Shown here one piece after another: positions 26,653-37,200 of a stretch of 64,000 nucleotides of DNA. Made by a program: the position numbers and the translations under genes. The notes under the pieces were generated by a model, which was given only the letters and a program-made list of their open reading frames with translations, was not told the origin of the DNA and did no database searches. Numbering within the stretch: the stretch's first letter is position 1; every line of letters starts with the position of its first letter. The DNA comes from an uncultured Clostridia bacterium (GTDB taxonomy: Bacteria > Bacillota > Clostridia > Oscillospirales > Ruminococcaceae). Location: positions 24,138 through 88,137 of the forward strand of contig CAMCPM010000010.1 in assembly GCA_945876755.1 (NCBI GenBank), written 5' to 3'.

Positions 26653-27891
26653 TTAAACAATATATCTTTGTCCGGGAGCAGACCTTACCACGCCCTCAAT
26701 TTCAAGGTCGGTCAGCAGCATAAGCATATCGGAAATATCCATCTCACACTCCGCTGCAAGCTCGTCTGCCAGAAGCGGCTTGCCTGCCTTTTTCAATATA
26801 TTGCAGACCATTGCTTCGTCCTCGTTAAGTACAGATACGTCAAAATCTTCGGCATCATCTTCAGTCTGCACAGGAGGGTTAAACGTTTCAGTTTTTTCCT
26901 GTACTTCAGCATAAGGGTCAATGCGCATCGCCTGCTTGTACACCGTGCTTGTTCTTCCGTTGGGAAGCTTCGCCGTAACCGCTGCGTGTGCATTTGCTAT
27001 TTTATGTCCGTAATTTTCATAATATTCATACACAATATCCCTTACGCCGCAAAGACATACAGCACCGTCCCTTATCAGAGAAACATTTCCTCCGTAGCGT
27101 TTGTCAAACAGGTCGTGGGGAGCAAGCGCAAATATATCCTTGCCCTGACTGAGCGCAAGATTTGCGGTAATAAGTGCGCCGCTTTTCACCGCTGCCTCTG
27201 CAACTATCGTACCGAGAGAAAGTCCCGAAAGTATTCTGTTCCGTGCAGGAAAAGATACAGGATTCCCCCCTGTCAGCGGATAATATTCCGAAATAAACAG
27301 ACCGTTTGCTTCGATTTCCTCACGGTAACAGGTATTTTCCTTAGGGTAATCACGGTCGAGTCCGCAGCCGAGAACTGCAATTGTTTTTCCGCCGTTTCTT
27401 ACAGCTGCAAGGTTTGCGGTAATATCAATACCCACTGCAAAACCGCTTACAATTGTTATTCCAAGACTGCAAAGCTCCTTAACAAGCGCCGCAGTTACCT
27501 TTACGCTGTACTCGGACGGTTTTCTCGTACCTACTACCGACAGACTGAAATCATTCTCAAGGCAGCTCAAATCTCCGCGGCAGAAAAGCACCGCAGGAGG
27601 ATTATATATGTTTTTCAGTCTTTCGGGGTACGCCTCGTCATCAAAAGTAAGAATATAAATATTGTGCTTTTCGCAGTATGAAACAAGCTCGTTTAACTGT
27701 TCGGGAGTTGTTCTTTCATCCGCTTTTCTTTCTTTTTCGGTCAGCATTTTTTTACGAAAGTCCGCATTATCAAGCGCACTGCAAGCTTCCGAAACTGTAC
27801 CGAAGCCGGAAACAGCTTCCCATATTCTGCTGTTTCCGCAGCCGAAGCAGTTTACGATACGAAGCCATTCTAAAACATTCTGTCCGTTCAT
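26653..27891 (-). CDS. dprA: DNA-processing protein DprA
   Basis: Loads RecA onto incoming single-stranded DNA during transformation. 412 residues: an N-terminal helical region with a Gly-rich FGCGNSRIWEAV, then the Rossmann-like core with VVGTRKPSEYSVKV, VSGFAVGIDITANL, AVLGCGLDRDYPKEN and FPARNRILSGLS. A C-terminal winged helix (about 340-410) follows an acidic linker. No other competence gene is in the window. Confidence 0.96.
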   Translation of the reverse strand: MNGQNVLEWLRIVNCFGCGNSRIWEAVSGFGTVSEACSALDNADFRKKMLTEKERKADERTTPEQLNELVSYCEKHNIYILTFDDEAYPERLKNIYNPPAVLFCRGDLSCLENDFSLSVVGTRKPSEYSVKVTAALVKELCSLGITIVSGFAVGIDITANLAAVRNGGKTIAVLGCGLDRDYPKENTCYREEIEANGLFISEYYPLTGGNPVSFPARNRILSGLSLGTIVAEAAVKSGALITANLALSQGKDIFALAPHDLFDKRYGGNVSLIRDGAVCLCGVRDIVYEYYENYGHKIANAHAAVTAKLPNGRTSTVYKQAMRIDPYAEVQEKTETFNPPVQTEDDAEDFDVSVLNEDEAMVCNILKKAGKPLLADELAAECEMDISDMLMLLTDLEIEGVVRSAPGQRYIV

Positions 27892-27907
27892 TTTGCAGCT
27901 CCTTTCG

Positions 27908-28693
27908 TCACTTCATAAGCTCCCACATAATAATTCCGGCAGCCATTGCAGCATTGAGAGAATTAACATTTCCCTGCATTTTTATTGTAACTCTTTCACT
28001 GCACATAGAACTTACCTCCCGAGGCAGACCGTTTCCTTCGTTGCCTATCAGAACAGCACCGCCTTTAGAGAAATCACATTCGGTAAGCGAAACTGCGTCA
28101 GGATCTATTACAGCAGCAAATGTGGGTACTCCCCTTTTCTCAAACAACGGAAAAACCTCGTCAAACTTAACCTCGGAAACGTTCAGTCTGAACAGGCTTC
28201 CCATAGTAGAACGCACGACCTTAGGATTATACAGGTCGCAGCAGTCAGCGAGGAAAACAGCGTCAACTCCTACTGCATCGGCGGTACGGATAACAGTACC
28301 AAGATTTCCGGGATCCTGCAGCGAATGGAGCAGCAGGTACTTTCCCCCGTTTTTTATTGTATCAGAAAATAACGGTTTGTCAAGAGTCCTGCATATTGCA
28401 AAAATCCCCTGCGAATTTTCCGTTGCGGACATTTTATCAGCCAATTCGTCTGAGATGAGAAAAACTCTTTCACGATCCTGAAAATTCAATGCTTCGCCAT
28501 GCTGTGAAAGCCGTTCAAGGCAGTTCTCAGTCACAAAAACAGAGTGAAGCTCTGCATTTTCAGCAATTGCGTCGGCAACGAGCCGCACACCCTCAAGAGT
28601 AAACATACCGTTTTCCCTGCGATATTTTTTTCCGCTTAAAAGCTTCTGATAAAGCCTGATATTGGGGTTGTCCTTCGACGTGATCTCCTGCAT
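27908..28693 (-). CDS. TrmH/SpoU-family RNA 2'-O-methyltransferase
   Basis: 261 residues. An N-terminal L30e-like substrate-binding domain (LEGVRLVADAIAENAELHSV) is followed by a SPOUT knot with HSLQDPGNLGTVIRTADAVG, LIGNEGNGLPREV and NSLNAAMAAGIIMWEL. The family methylates ribose in rRNA or tRNA; RlmB-like 23S G2251 methylation is possible but the target cannot be fixed from sequence. It follows the rplT terminator and precedes dprA. Confidence 0.93.
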   Translation of the reverse strand: MQEITSKDNPNIRLYQKLLSGKKYRRENGMFTLEGVRLVADAIAENAELHSVFVTENCLERLSQHGEALNFQDRERVFLISDELADKMSATENSQGIFAICRTLDKPLFSDTIKNGGKYLLLHSLQDPGNLGTVIRTADAVGVDAVFLADCCDLYNPKVVRSTMGSLFRLNVSEVKFDEVFPLFEKRGVPTFAAVIDPDAVSLTECDFSKGGAVLIGNEGNGLPREVSSMCSERVTIKMQGNVNSLNAAMAAGIIMWELMK

Positions 28694-28723
28694 AACTCAC
28701 CTTCCTAAAATATCACAATAAAC

Positions 28724-28757
28724 TGCAAAAGTCAGAAGCAAAAAATTCACTTCTGAC
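28724..28757 (-). terminator. Terminator of the infC-rpmI-rplT operon
   Basis: A GTCAGAAG/CTTCTGAC stem (28731-28738 with 28750-28757) with an 11-nt loop is followed by TTTTGC on the minus strand, 18 bp past the rplT stop. Confidence 0.85.
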
Positions 28758-28774
28758 CTTTAAGCAATTTTCAA

Positions 28775-29128
28775 TTAAAGAGCAGCCTTTGCCTTTTCGG
28801 TAAGAGCTGTGAAACCTGCAGCATCGTTAATTGCAATCTCGGAAAGCATCTTTCTGTTGAGAGTGATGCCAGCCTTTTTAAGACCGTTCATGAATGTGGA
28901 ATAGTTCATGCCGTTCATCTTGCAAGCTGCGGAAATTCTTGTGATCCAGAGCTTTCTGAAATCACGCTTCTTGAGACGTCTGCCAACATAAGCGTAATTG
29001 CCGGATTTCATAACGGCTTCCTTAGCCATCTTGAAATGCTTGCTCTTAGCGCCCCAGTAACCCTTAGCAAGCTTTAATGTTTTATTTCTTCTCTTACGAG
29101 TAGCCATTGCTCCCTTAACACGAGCCAT
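28775..29128 (-). CDS. rplT: 50S ribosomal protein bL20
   Basis: A 117-residue basic protein reading [20 protein letters not shown] at the start, with [20 protein letters not shown] in the middle. It is standard bL20, essential for early 50S assembly. It is last in the infC-rpmI-rplT operon; in Firmicutes bL20 can bind the operon leader to repress it. Confidence 0.98.
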   Translation of the reverse strand: MARVKGAMATRKRRNKTLKLAKGYWGAKSKHFKMAKEAVMKSGNYAYVGRRLKKRDFRKLWITRISAACKMNGMNYSTFMNGLKKAGITLNRKMLSEIAINDAAGFTALTEKAKAAL

Positions 29129-29179
29129 AATCTTTTACCTCCGTTTAATTAGTTGTAGTTGATGTACAGCCGTTACCTA

Positions 29180-29377
29180 TTATTTGTAAGGGATAAGCTG
29201 CTTTACTGTTGCTGTATTTGCAGAGCCTGTATAGCCTGCTGCTCTGTTGATTCTCTTGCGCTTTGTAGCTTTCTGAGTAAGTCTGTGACGTCTGTTGGTC
29301 TTCTGGTACTTTACCATACCGCTCTTAGTGAGCTTGAAACGCTTTTTAGCGCCGGAATGTGTCTTCTGCTTTGGCAT
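29180..29377 (-). CDS. rpmI: 50S ribosomal protein bL35
   Basis: 65 residues, [20 protein letters not shown] at the start, very basic, the standard bL35. It is the middle gene of infC-rpmI-rplT, about 40-50 bp from each neighbour. Confidence 0.98.
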   Translation of the reverse strand: MPKQKTHSGAKKRFKLTKSGMVKYQKTNRRHRLTQKATKRKRINRAAGYTGSANTATVKQLIPYK

Positions 29378-29419
29378 AATATATCCTCCTTTAATTTAGA
29401 CAAAAGCTGTCCTTGCTGT

Positions 29420-29944
29420 TTATTTTGAAGCCTTCGGGGAAACGAACATAACAAGTGCACGTCCCTCCATTTTGCACGGCTTTTCAACAATACCTGCTTC
29501 CGAGCAAGCCTCCTTGAACTTTTCAAGAAGCTCCTCGCCGAGGTGCGGATGAGCAATAGCACGCTTTCTGAAACGAACGGAAACCTTTATCTTGTCGCCT
29601 GATTTCAAGAACTTGATCGCCTGATTCACCTTAGTATTGAAATCGTTGGTATCAATTGTGGAAAACATTCTGATCTCCTTGATCTCAACGACCTTCTGGT
29701 TCTTTCTGGCTTCCTTTTCACGCTTGCTCTGTTCAAAAACATACTTGCCGTAGTCCATGATCTTACACACGGGCGGAACCGCCTGCGGTGCGATCTTGAC
29801 CAGATCAAATTCCTTTTCTTCCGCAAGCTTTAAAGCTTCTTTAGCCGACATAACGCCGAGCTGTGTTCCGTCATTATCGATAACACGGATTTCCTTGTCT
29901 CGGATTTCTTCATTGATCTGAACTTCTTTGCTGCTGTTGCTTAT
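29420..29944 (-). CDS. infC: Translation initiation factor IF-3, probable ATA start
   Basis: IF-3 checks start-codon pairing on the 30S subunit. After the start the frame reads ISNSSKEVQINEEIRDKEIR, the expected N terminus, with IDTNDFNTKVNQAIKFLKSG and PHLGEELLEKF further on. No ATG is available near the start. An ATA at 29944 has GGGGGTG 8 bp upstream, giving 174 residues. A GTG 12 bp further upstream lies inside that ribosome binding site and another at 29992 lies in the attenuator stem, so ATA is the best candidate. Rare start codons in infC allow autoregulation in other bacteria. Confidence 0.95.
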   Translation of the reverse strand: MSNSSKEVQINEEIRDKEIRVIDNDGTQLGVMSAKEALKLAEEKEFDLVKIAPQAVPPVCKIMDYGKYVFEQSKREKEARKNQKVVEIKEIRMFSTIDTNDFNTKVNQAIKFLKSGDKIKVSVRFRKRAIAHPHLGEELLEKFKEACSEAGIVEKPCKMEGRALVMFVSPKASK

Positions 29945-29958
29945 GGTAAGCACCCCCA

Positions 29959-29998
29959 AAATAAATAAAAAATGAGCGGAACAGAACTGCACCGCTCA
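29959..29998 (-). terminator. Leader attenuator upstream of infC
   Basis: A TGAGCGG/CCGCTCA stem (29973-29998) followed by a TTTTTTATTTATTTT run on the minus strand, 15-30 bp before the infC ribosome binding site. It lies inside the operon leader and so should act as a conditional terminator. Confidence 0.85.
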
Positions 29999-30132
29999 TA
30001 CTGATATCATAATCCATGCGCACAGATTCCCCAATGCGCCGAAATTCAATCAAGTATTGACCTCTGCGCGCCGGTGCGGCAGGGTGAGAACGGAAAGTTC
30101 TGCTTTATTTTCATCAAGGCAAATTGCCAACG
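29999..30132 (-). promoter_or_regulatory. Structured leader of infC-rpmI-rplT (L20-leader type)
   Basis: The roughly 130-nt transcribed leader contains GGCGCGCAGAGGTCAATACTTG and GCGCATTGGGGAATCTGTGC segments able to pair with one another, ahead of the attenuator. Its layout resembles the ribosomal L20 leader of Firmicutes, in which bL20 binding promotes termination. The family name is from memory of such leaders; I did not fold it by program. Confidence 0.65.
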
Positions 30133-30138
30133 AATATT

Positions 30139-30167
30139 ATTATAACCCATTCAGTTCCGTTTGTCAA
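30139..30167 (-). promoter_or_regulatory. infC operon promoter
   Basis: On the minus strand TTGACA (30162-30167) and TATAAT (30139-30144) are separated by 17 bp. Both hexamers are consensus, fitting a highly expressed ribosomal operon. Confidence 0.9.
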
Positions 30168-30185
30168 TACCTTTTTTAAATTTTT

Positions 30186-30617
30186 TTATTCAGCCGCAGT
30201 TGTCTCTTCCGGAGCAGCCATAGCGTTGGTTTTCAGCTTGGTCTGATAAGCTTCGTTATCGAACCACGAATCCAGGACCTCCACCGAAATGGAATAACCG
30301 TTATCGGTCTTGACATACTCGGTTATTTCTCCGCTTGTGATAAGAGACACGATTTTTTCTGTAGACAGATTAAGATACTCGCCTGCCTCTGCCTCGGTAA
30401 GATACTTATTGTCGCCGAGAGCCATTTCAGACGGCATTGTTATGTTGTTGTTTGCCGCAAACTGGGTTTCGGTCATAGTTTTGTTAAGCTTTTTAATGTT
30501 TCCGCCGATATTAAGACCTGCGATAAGAATACAGATGCCGAGGAAAATCATTCCGAGAAATGTTGCGTTGATACCGCCCGAGCGCTTTACCGGACGTGGG
30601 TTTGACTTATTAGCCAT
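30186..30617 (-). CDS. Membrane-anchored protein with excisionase-like helix-turn-helix
   Basis: 143 residues. The first 19 are basic, then one membrane helix (about 20-40, ATFLGMIFLGICILIAGLNI). Residues 72-115 (YLTEAEAGEYLNLSTEKIVS through SVEVLDSWF) resemble the winged excisionase/MerR-like fold. The tail is Ala/Glu-rich. By the positive-inside rule that domain would lie outside the cell, which is odd for a DNA-binding fold. The start has AAGGAGG. It follows addA by 27 bp and probably shares its transcript. Function unknown. Confidence 0.75.
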   Translation of the reverse strand: MANKSNPRPVKRSGGINATFLGMIFLGICILIAGLNIGGNIKKLNKTMTETQFAANNNITMPSEMALGDNKYLTEAEAGEYLNLSTEKIVSLITSGEITEYVKTDNGYSISVEVLDSWFDNEAYQTKLKTNAMAAPEETTAAE

Positions 30618-30644
30618 CAGAAAGCCTCCTTAAACGTCTTGAAA

Positions 30645-33600
30645 TTACACCACCCTTACCGCCTTGCCCAAAGCAAAGGAGTAAAGATAAGCTTCTTTTA
30701 CGCGCCTGCCGAAGATCCTGCCCAAAGCGGCGCTGTAAAGCTTCAATTGCAGGTCATACCGCAAAACCAGCGTTTTTTCGCTTGAAACACGGTCGGTTTT
30801 GTAGTCGATAAGAACAATCTCGCCGTCCTCGTCAAACATACAGTCGGCAATACCCTGAAGCATACTACTATTATTATACTCCATAAGCCGCTCATCGTCA
30901 ATAGCAGTGTCGGATTTTTTGATTAAAAATTTCTGTTCCCGTCGGACGCTGTCGGATTTTTTCATTCTGCGGTACAGTTCCGAGTCAAAAAACGCCGAAA
31001 GCTGTTCAAGGTCAAGACTTGCGCACTCCTCTGAACTGATAAGACCGTTTTCGGCAAGTCTTTCAGCTTCAGCGGCAGGGTCTTTCTCAGCGGCAGAATA
31101 ATCAGCATACTGCATAAAGGTGTGCATTGCAGTACCCTTTTCCGCAGCTGTAAGCGCTCCTCGTTCCGCAGCAAATTCGGGTCTGCGGAGATAAAGTTTT
31201 CCCTCATCAGCGCTTTTGGCGATTTCGGTTACGGTAATTTTTGCAGACTTGTCGGTAAGTCCGCTGCCGTAACTGAAAGCGAAAAAGCTTTCAAGCCGTT
31301 TTACCTGCTCATTGTCGGGAACAGCCTGTACAGCCTGTTCGCCGCTGTCTTCATTATTTTCAAACGCCGCCTTGCAGACTCTTACCGCTGCGGCTTTTTT
31401 CACGATAGGCAGAAATTCGCCGTCACGGAACCATTCTCCGTCCGGGTGAACAAGCATTACCATAGATATCCAGTCAAGCATAGAACGTGCCCCTGCCGCA
31501 ATTTCCGGAGTAATTCCGCCGGCAGTCATAATTTCAGAGCGCACCGAATCAATGGTTCTGCGGCTTTTTTCGTTGTCGGGAACAGTTATGAAAAGCTGCT
31601 CTCTCGCACGGGTCAGCGCAACATAAAAAAGACGCATTTCCTCGCTTCGGGAATCCGCACGGCTGATTTCTTTAAGCACGTCCTGCGGAAAGGAGTTATA
31701 CAGCTTCAGCTTTTCTCTGTCCTGAATTTTGAACCCTATGCCGTACTCCGAATTAATCTGCATACGTCGTTTAAGGTCGTCATCGTTGAAGCGCTTTGAA
31801 GTACCGCAGAGAAACACAAACGGATACTCCAGGCCCTTTGACTTGTGTATCGTCTTGACCGCAACAGCGTTTTCCGCCGATGACACAGTTGACGCACGTT
31901 TCAGGTCGCCGCTTCTGTTTATTATCATATCTATATACCGCACAAAGCCGGACAATCCTCCACCTGAATTCTTTTCATAGCTTTCGGCAACGTCAAGCAA
32001 AAGTCTCAGATTAGCACGCTTCTGACTGCCGTCCTTATAGACCTGTACTGCGGAAAGGAAGTCTGTGCTGTCGTAAATCGTGCGGATAAGACGTTCAAGC
32101 CTTTGTGAAGCAGCGCAGTATCTCAGCTTGTCAAACAGCTTCATAAAACGTGATAACTTCATATAAAGCGGCGAATTTTCCGCAATATCCGTACCTCCCT
32201 CAAGCACAAGCTTTACAGCACGGAAATACTGTTCTTCATCCTTCCCCTTTACCTCTGCAAGCTTTGCCATATCCTCAGCGGTAAGCATAAACATCGGCGA
32301 CATCAGCACAGCAGTAAGCGGAATATTCTGCATCGGGTTGTCAATTACCGCAAGCATACTTGTCAGCACCGAAATTTCCCGTGATTCAAGATAGCCTGCC
32401 GGCTCCTCGGCATAAGCCTTTATACCTGCCGCAGAGAGCTCCTTAACATACATTTCCGCCTGATTGTTGTTTCGCAGAAGAATACAGAAATCTCTCGGCT
32501 CGCAGGGACGCTCCTCACCCTTGTCGAAGACCTTTTTCACTCCAAGCATAGATTTGATTTTCAGAGCAGCGGCATGAGCTTCACCATTTATCATACCCTC
32601 GTCCTCGGCTTCATCGCTGACGTTTTCGTCCGAGGGAGCAATTATAATTTCCGTGGTTCTGTCACCCTCGGGGTAGTCAAGTCCGCGAACAAGAGCCTCG
32701 GACTCGGTATAATCTATCTCGCCTGCTTCACGGCTCATAATACTGCCGAAAACATAGTTTACAAAGTCAATTACCTCGCCGCTGCTGCGGAAGTTCCTAT
32801 TAAGAAAAATCGCCGCATTTGTCCCCGAAAAATCCACGCCCGTATATTCATTGGAAACCGAAAGCGCATTAAGGAACAGCTTCGGATTTGCAAGCCTGAA
32901 ACGGTAGATAGACTGCTTTACATCTCCGACCGTGAACAGATTTGTTCCGCCTTTTTCGGCTTTACCGTTCTTTGACAGCATTTTGAAAATCAAGTCCTGA
33001 TTGTTGTTTGCGTCCTGAAATTCGTCTATCATTATCATGCTGTAATAATCTGACAGCTCACGGGCAAGAGCAGTTTTCACTATGCCGCCGTTTTCGTCTC
33101 TTTTTGCAAGAAGCTTTATTGCAAGCTGCTCGGCATCGGAAAAGCCAAGAGCATTTTTGCCGATTTTAAGACTGTACAGTTCTTCGGAAAAAGTTTCGAT
33201 GACCTCGTACAAATCCCTTAAAATTTCTGCGTGGACTTTGTAATCGTCCTTGATTTCATCAAGCAGAAAAATACTTTTCTCCGCCTTTTCAAGTTCTTTT
33301 TTGTACTTGCCACGAATCTCCTTGATTTTCTCGGAAACGGCTTTTTCCTCATCGTTCATACCGCGAGGAAAGCTTATTCTTGTTTTGACCTGCTCAGGCG
33401 GTGAAACTCTTTCGTCCCAGCCATACTCAGTACAGCCGAGATTTTTTATCATCAGCTTAATGCGGTCAGTTTCCGCTTCAATAGCATCGGAAGATGCTCC
33501 ACACAGTTCGGCATAAAGTCTGCCTGCATACTCCGCCTGACCAAGTATTTTACGGTACTTCCCGTCAAGACGTTTTATGTACTCACGGGCAAGCATATCC

Positions 33601-34220
33601 GTTTCGGGATCAAAGCCTGCCGAATAACGCTCTGCCTGCTCCCGTACCCAATCGCCGTAAAACGGCACCGACATGAGAAAATCGTAAATTTTCAGCACCG
33701 CTTCTTCAAGCTCGTCATCGCCCCGTTTGGCACCGCTGAAAAAGTCCGCAAGACGTTCTGTTTTCTCGGGCTGTTCCGCATAAAATTTTTCAAGAGTATT
33801 TTCCGCAGCACGCCTTTTTAACAGCATTTCTTCGGTATCGTCAAGAATACGGAAGCCTGCGGAAATGTCCAGCGACTGAATATTCTCCCGTATCATATCA
33901 AAGCAGAATGAATGTATGGTTGAAATTTTCGCTGTCTGCAATAAAGCCTGCTGACGACAAAGCCAAAGGTTATCGGGTTCTTTTTCGATTTTAGCGGACA
34001 GCGCCGCTGCCAGTCGCTGCTTCATTTGCGCGGCTGCGTCGTTAGTAAAGGTTACGACAACAAGCCTGTCGGCAGGAGTTTTATTCTCGGTATCGGAAAG
34101 TATGCCGATAAGCCGTTCAACAAGGACTGAGGTCTTGCCGCTTCCTGCGGCTGCGGAAACGATTATTCCCGTGCCTCTCGCCGTAATAGCGTCAAGCTGT
34201 TCTTTTGTCCAGTCAGACAT
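30645..34220 (-). CDS. addA: ATP-dependent helicase/nuclease subunit A
   Basis: Helicase-nuclease subunit of AddAB, which resects double-strand breaks for RecA (the Firmicutes counterpart of RecBCD). 1191 residues. UvrD-type motifs include SAAAGSGKTSVLVERL (Walker A), MIDEFQDANNNQDLIF (Walker B) and KTIHKSKGLEYPFVFL. The C-terminal RecB-type nuclease has EIVLIDYKTDRVS. I chose ATG 34220 because GGAGGT stands 7 bp upstream; a GTG nine bases earlier falls in that site. It overlaps the addB stop by 8 bp. Confidence 0.97.
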   Translation of the reverse strand: MSDWTKEQLDAITARGTGIIVSAAAGSGKTSVLVERLIGILSDTENKTPADRLVVVTFTNDAAAQMKQRLAAALSAKIEKEPDNLWLCRQQALLQTAKISTIHSFCFDMIRENIQSLDISAGFRILDDTEEMLLKRRAAENTLEKFYAEQPEKTERLADFFSGAKRGDDELEEAVLKIYDFLMSVPFYGDWVREQAERYSAGFDPETDMLAREYIKRLDGKYRKILGQAEYAGRLYAELCGASSDAIEAETDRIKLMIKNLGCTEYGWDERVSPPEQVKTRISFPRGMNDEEKAVSEKIKEIRGKYKKELEKAEKSIFLLDEIKDDYKVHAEILRDLYEVIETFSEELYSLKIGKNALGFSDAEQLAIKLLAKRDENGGIVKTALARELSDYYSMIMIDEFQDANNNQDLIFKMLSKNGKAEKGGTNLFTVGDVKQSIYRFRLANPKLFLNALSVSNEYTGVDFSGTNAAIFLNRNFRSSGEVIDFVNYVFGSIMSREAGEIDYTESEALVRGLDYPEGDRTTEIIIAPSDENVSDEAEDEGMINGEAHAAALKIKSMLGVKKVFDKGEERPCEPRDFCILLRNNNQAEMYVKELSAAGIKAYAEEPAGYLESREISVLTSMLAVIDNPMQNIPLTAVLMSPMFMLTAEDMAKLAEVKGKDEEQYFRAVKLVLEGGTDIAENSPLYMKLSRFMKLFDKLRYCAASQRLERLIRTIYDSTDFLSAVQVYKDGSQKRANLRLLLDVAESYEKNSGGGLSGFVRYIDMIINRSGDLKRASTVSSAENAVAVKTIHKSKGLEYPFVFLCGTSKRFNDDDLKRRMQINSEYGIGFKIQDREKLKLYNSFPQDVLKEISRADSRSEEMRLFYVALTRAREQLFITVPDNEKSRRTIDSVRSEIMTAGGITPEIAAGARSMLDWISMVMLVHPDGEWFRDGEFLPIVKKAAAVRVCKAAFENNEDSGEQAVQAVPDNEQVKRLESFFAFSYGSGLTDKSAKITVTEIAKSADEGKLYLRRPEFAAERGALTAAEKGTAMHTFMQYADYSAAEKDPAAEAERLAENGLISSEECASLDLEQLSAFFDSELYRRMKKSDSVRREQKFLIKKSDTAIDDERLMEYNNSSMLQGIADCMFDEDGEIVLIDYKTDRVSSEKTLVLRYDLQLKLYSAALGRIFGRRVKEAYLYSFALGKAVRVV

Positions 34221-37200
34221 TTTCCGCACCTCCGTTCATGATTTCCTTTATCTGTTCCGCCGAGTCAGGAGCATACTCACGCACTTTTGACGGCGGATAA
34301 TTTCCGCATATGCTTCGGTAATCGCAGTATGAGCATGGAAGAAATCCGCCGCCGTCCATAAGCGGAACAGCTTCGATTTTTCCGCGCACAAGATTATCGG
34401 CAGTTTCCTCCAGAAGCTTATATGAATACCTGCGGAGATTTTCAAGCTGCTCCGCAGTGATAAGCTTTGAGTAAGCATAATAACCGCTTGAAGAACGCTT
34501 CACGGGAATAAACCTTCCGCCGCAGTCAGCCTCCATTGCCGTGATAACTTCATCGTCCAGCAGGACGGCTCCCTTCATTTTGTATGTATCGTTTAGAACG
34601 CCGTTCAGAGCCGCCTCGTCGTCAGAACGCCCCAAACCTGCGGCAGCGTCCTTGGCAGGCATATACAGTACGCCCGACGGTACAGCGTCTCTGAATCTGC
34701 CCTTGTGGTTCAAGTCGGTAAGCGCAAAAAGGTACAAAAGCATCTGCATATTAACGCCGTAAAGCAGGTCCTCATACCGAAAATCCTTTGTACCCGATTT
34801 GTAGTCAATAACACGGATATAAGCCGTACCATCCTTTCGGTAAAGGTCAACACGGTCGACCGTTCCCTCAAAATAAACGGTTATTCCGCCCGGAGTAACC
34901 AGCTTCAGCGGAGGCTCGTCACCGTCTCTTTTTAAAGTGTACTCAAACTCTTCAGGTACAAAGCCGCTCTGAGCAAGCTCCTCAGAAAGTCTTTGCAAAA
35001 TATCCGTCAGCGTATCGGAAAGCCTTGAAAACGCCGCTTTATAGCGCCGTGTCTTTCCATAATCGCCGCCGACTGCATCGCTTTTGTAATATTCGTCAAG
35101 ATGTTTTTTGACCTGAGCCGTGATTTCCGCACGGCTCATATTAACAAATTCCTGCTTGCTTTTTTCACGAAGTATTCCGCACAGGCAGTAGTGTATCGCG
35201 TTTCCTCTTGACGGACTGTCAAGCTCGATTTTTTCGGGCGGATATATGTGCAGACCCTTTTCGCAGTAATACATAAACGGGCATTTGCGGTAATCCTCAA
35301 ATCGGGAAGCCGACATTGAAACGGTACTTCCGAAAAGCTTTTTTCCCGTTTCAGCAGAAAGCGAGTGCCCCACGGAATTTTCAACAGCTTTAAGGTATGC
35401 AAGCCGCTCCGAATATTCGGGAATTTCGTCAAGTGCCGCAAAAAGACTTGCAGACTCTGTATCGCTGCGCTTATAGCAGCGGACATACTGATAATAAGCC
35501 GCCCCTGCCGTAGTACAGAACGAAAGCAGTCCCCTGCCGTTAAAATCGGTTACTGACTCTGCACCGAACATTTCGGCAGTCTGTGCGATTATCACCGACG
35601 AATAAAGCGGCTTGCCCGAAACGTCCGACATTGCATATGACATATAAAGCTTTTCCGAAGCGCCCGAAAGCACGGAATACGCCACAAAGCGCTCTTCTGC
35701 AAGCTTATCCTTGACTCCGCCCGAAAGGGTGATTCCCGCATTTTCAAGAGCAAGGCGGTCACGGTCGCTGAAAAGTCCCTCAGGCTTTGCCGCATAAGGG
35801 AAGATACCCTCATTTACCCCCACCGCAAAGATAACCTTCGGCTCGGCAAGACGCGCCGTATGCGCCGCCATGAACTGCACGCAGTCAAGAGTCTGAGGCG
35901 GAGAAGAAAGCTTCAGCTTTGACACAGCCGATGAAAAAATTTCCGCAAAATCCGCAAGACTGAGTTTTGTATCGGCAAGCACCCTGTTCAAAGTCTCCAG
36001 CAGACCGCAAAGCAGCTCCCAAAGCTGTTTAACCTCACGAACCGCCGCAAGCGCAGCGGCGTCCTCGGTAGTGCAGTTATCGTACATTGCGCACAGATTT
36101 TCAAATAGTCCCACATCGTCAAAAAGAGTCAGTAATGCGGCACAGATGGTTTTACCGTCAGCATTTTCACAGGTACTTCCAAACTTGAAAATCGGCTCGG
36201 CAACACACTGTCTGACCTGCTCTGCGCCATATCTTACATCATCATACACAAACGGCTCTCTCCACATTTTTCCGTCAACGTTCCATTTGTAGCAGTAGCT
36301 TTCCGCTGCGGCAATTTCGCTTTCGTCAAGACCGAGCATACCCGTTTTCATATAGCGGAGCCAGTCCTCGGAGGAAGCATTTTTGTCCGCCGCAAGAGCA
36401 AGTGCAGACTTTACAAAAATAAACAGAGCCTTATGGGCAGCAGTATGATTTTCGTCGGTATAAAAAGGTATGTCATAACGTTCAAAAGCGCTTTCCATTA
36501 CCGAGGAATAGCTTTCTTTCTGCCGTGCGAGAACAGCTATATCGTTGTAACGATAGCCCTCCTCCATGACAAGACGGCGTATCTCAGAGCAGACAAAGTC
36601 CCCCTCGTCATAGCCGTCGGCGGCACGGTAAACCTTTACCGCACTGCATTTTCCGTTAAATTTCTCTCTGACGTAACGCAGAACGTTTTCGCTGAAAAAT
36701 GCAAGCTCAGGCGCACGGAAGCGCTTTTGCTCCGTAAGCATATCATTTTTCACGGGAATGTTGTAGTCAGCAGCAGTCTGCATAAGTTTGCTTATTGTCC
36801 TGTTTACCGTTTCAAAAATTGAGTAATTCACCGGTTTACGGTCAGCCGTTGCAAGGCATATCGTTACGCTCTCGCTCTGTGTTATAACCGCTTTGAGAAA
36901 AGCGTGTTCGTCCGCAGTAAAGCTTTTGAATGCGTCGATAAACACGGTTTTTCCGCAGAAATAACCGTTTTTCGAGGCACGCCTCGCCGCTTCTGCGATA
37001 TCTCCTTCGCCGTCCTTATAGCCGCTTTCGGAGAGCATTTTCCCGTACTCGGAATAAATTAACGCAATGTCCGAAACCTTATCCCTTACGCTTTCGTCAA
37101 GTCCGTCTGTACAGGCTGCAAGCTGTTCGGCAGTAATTCCGCTGAGAGTAAGCTCCTTTACAATGTCAAGTCCGCTGTCAACAAAAGCAGACGACTTCGC

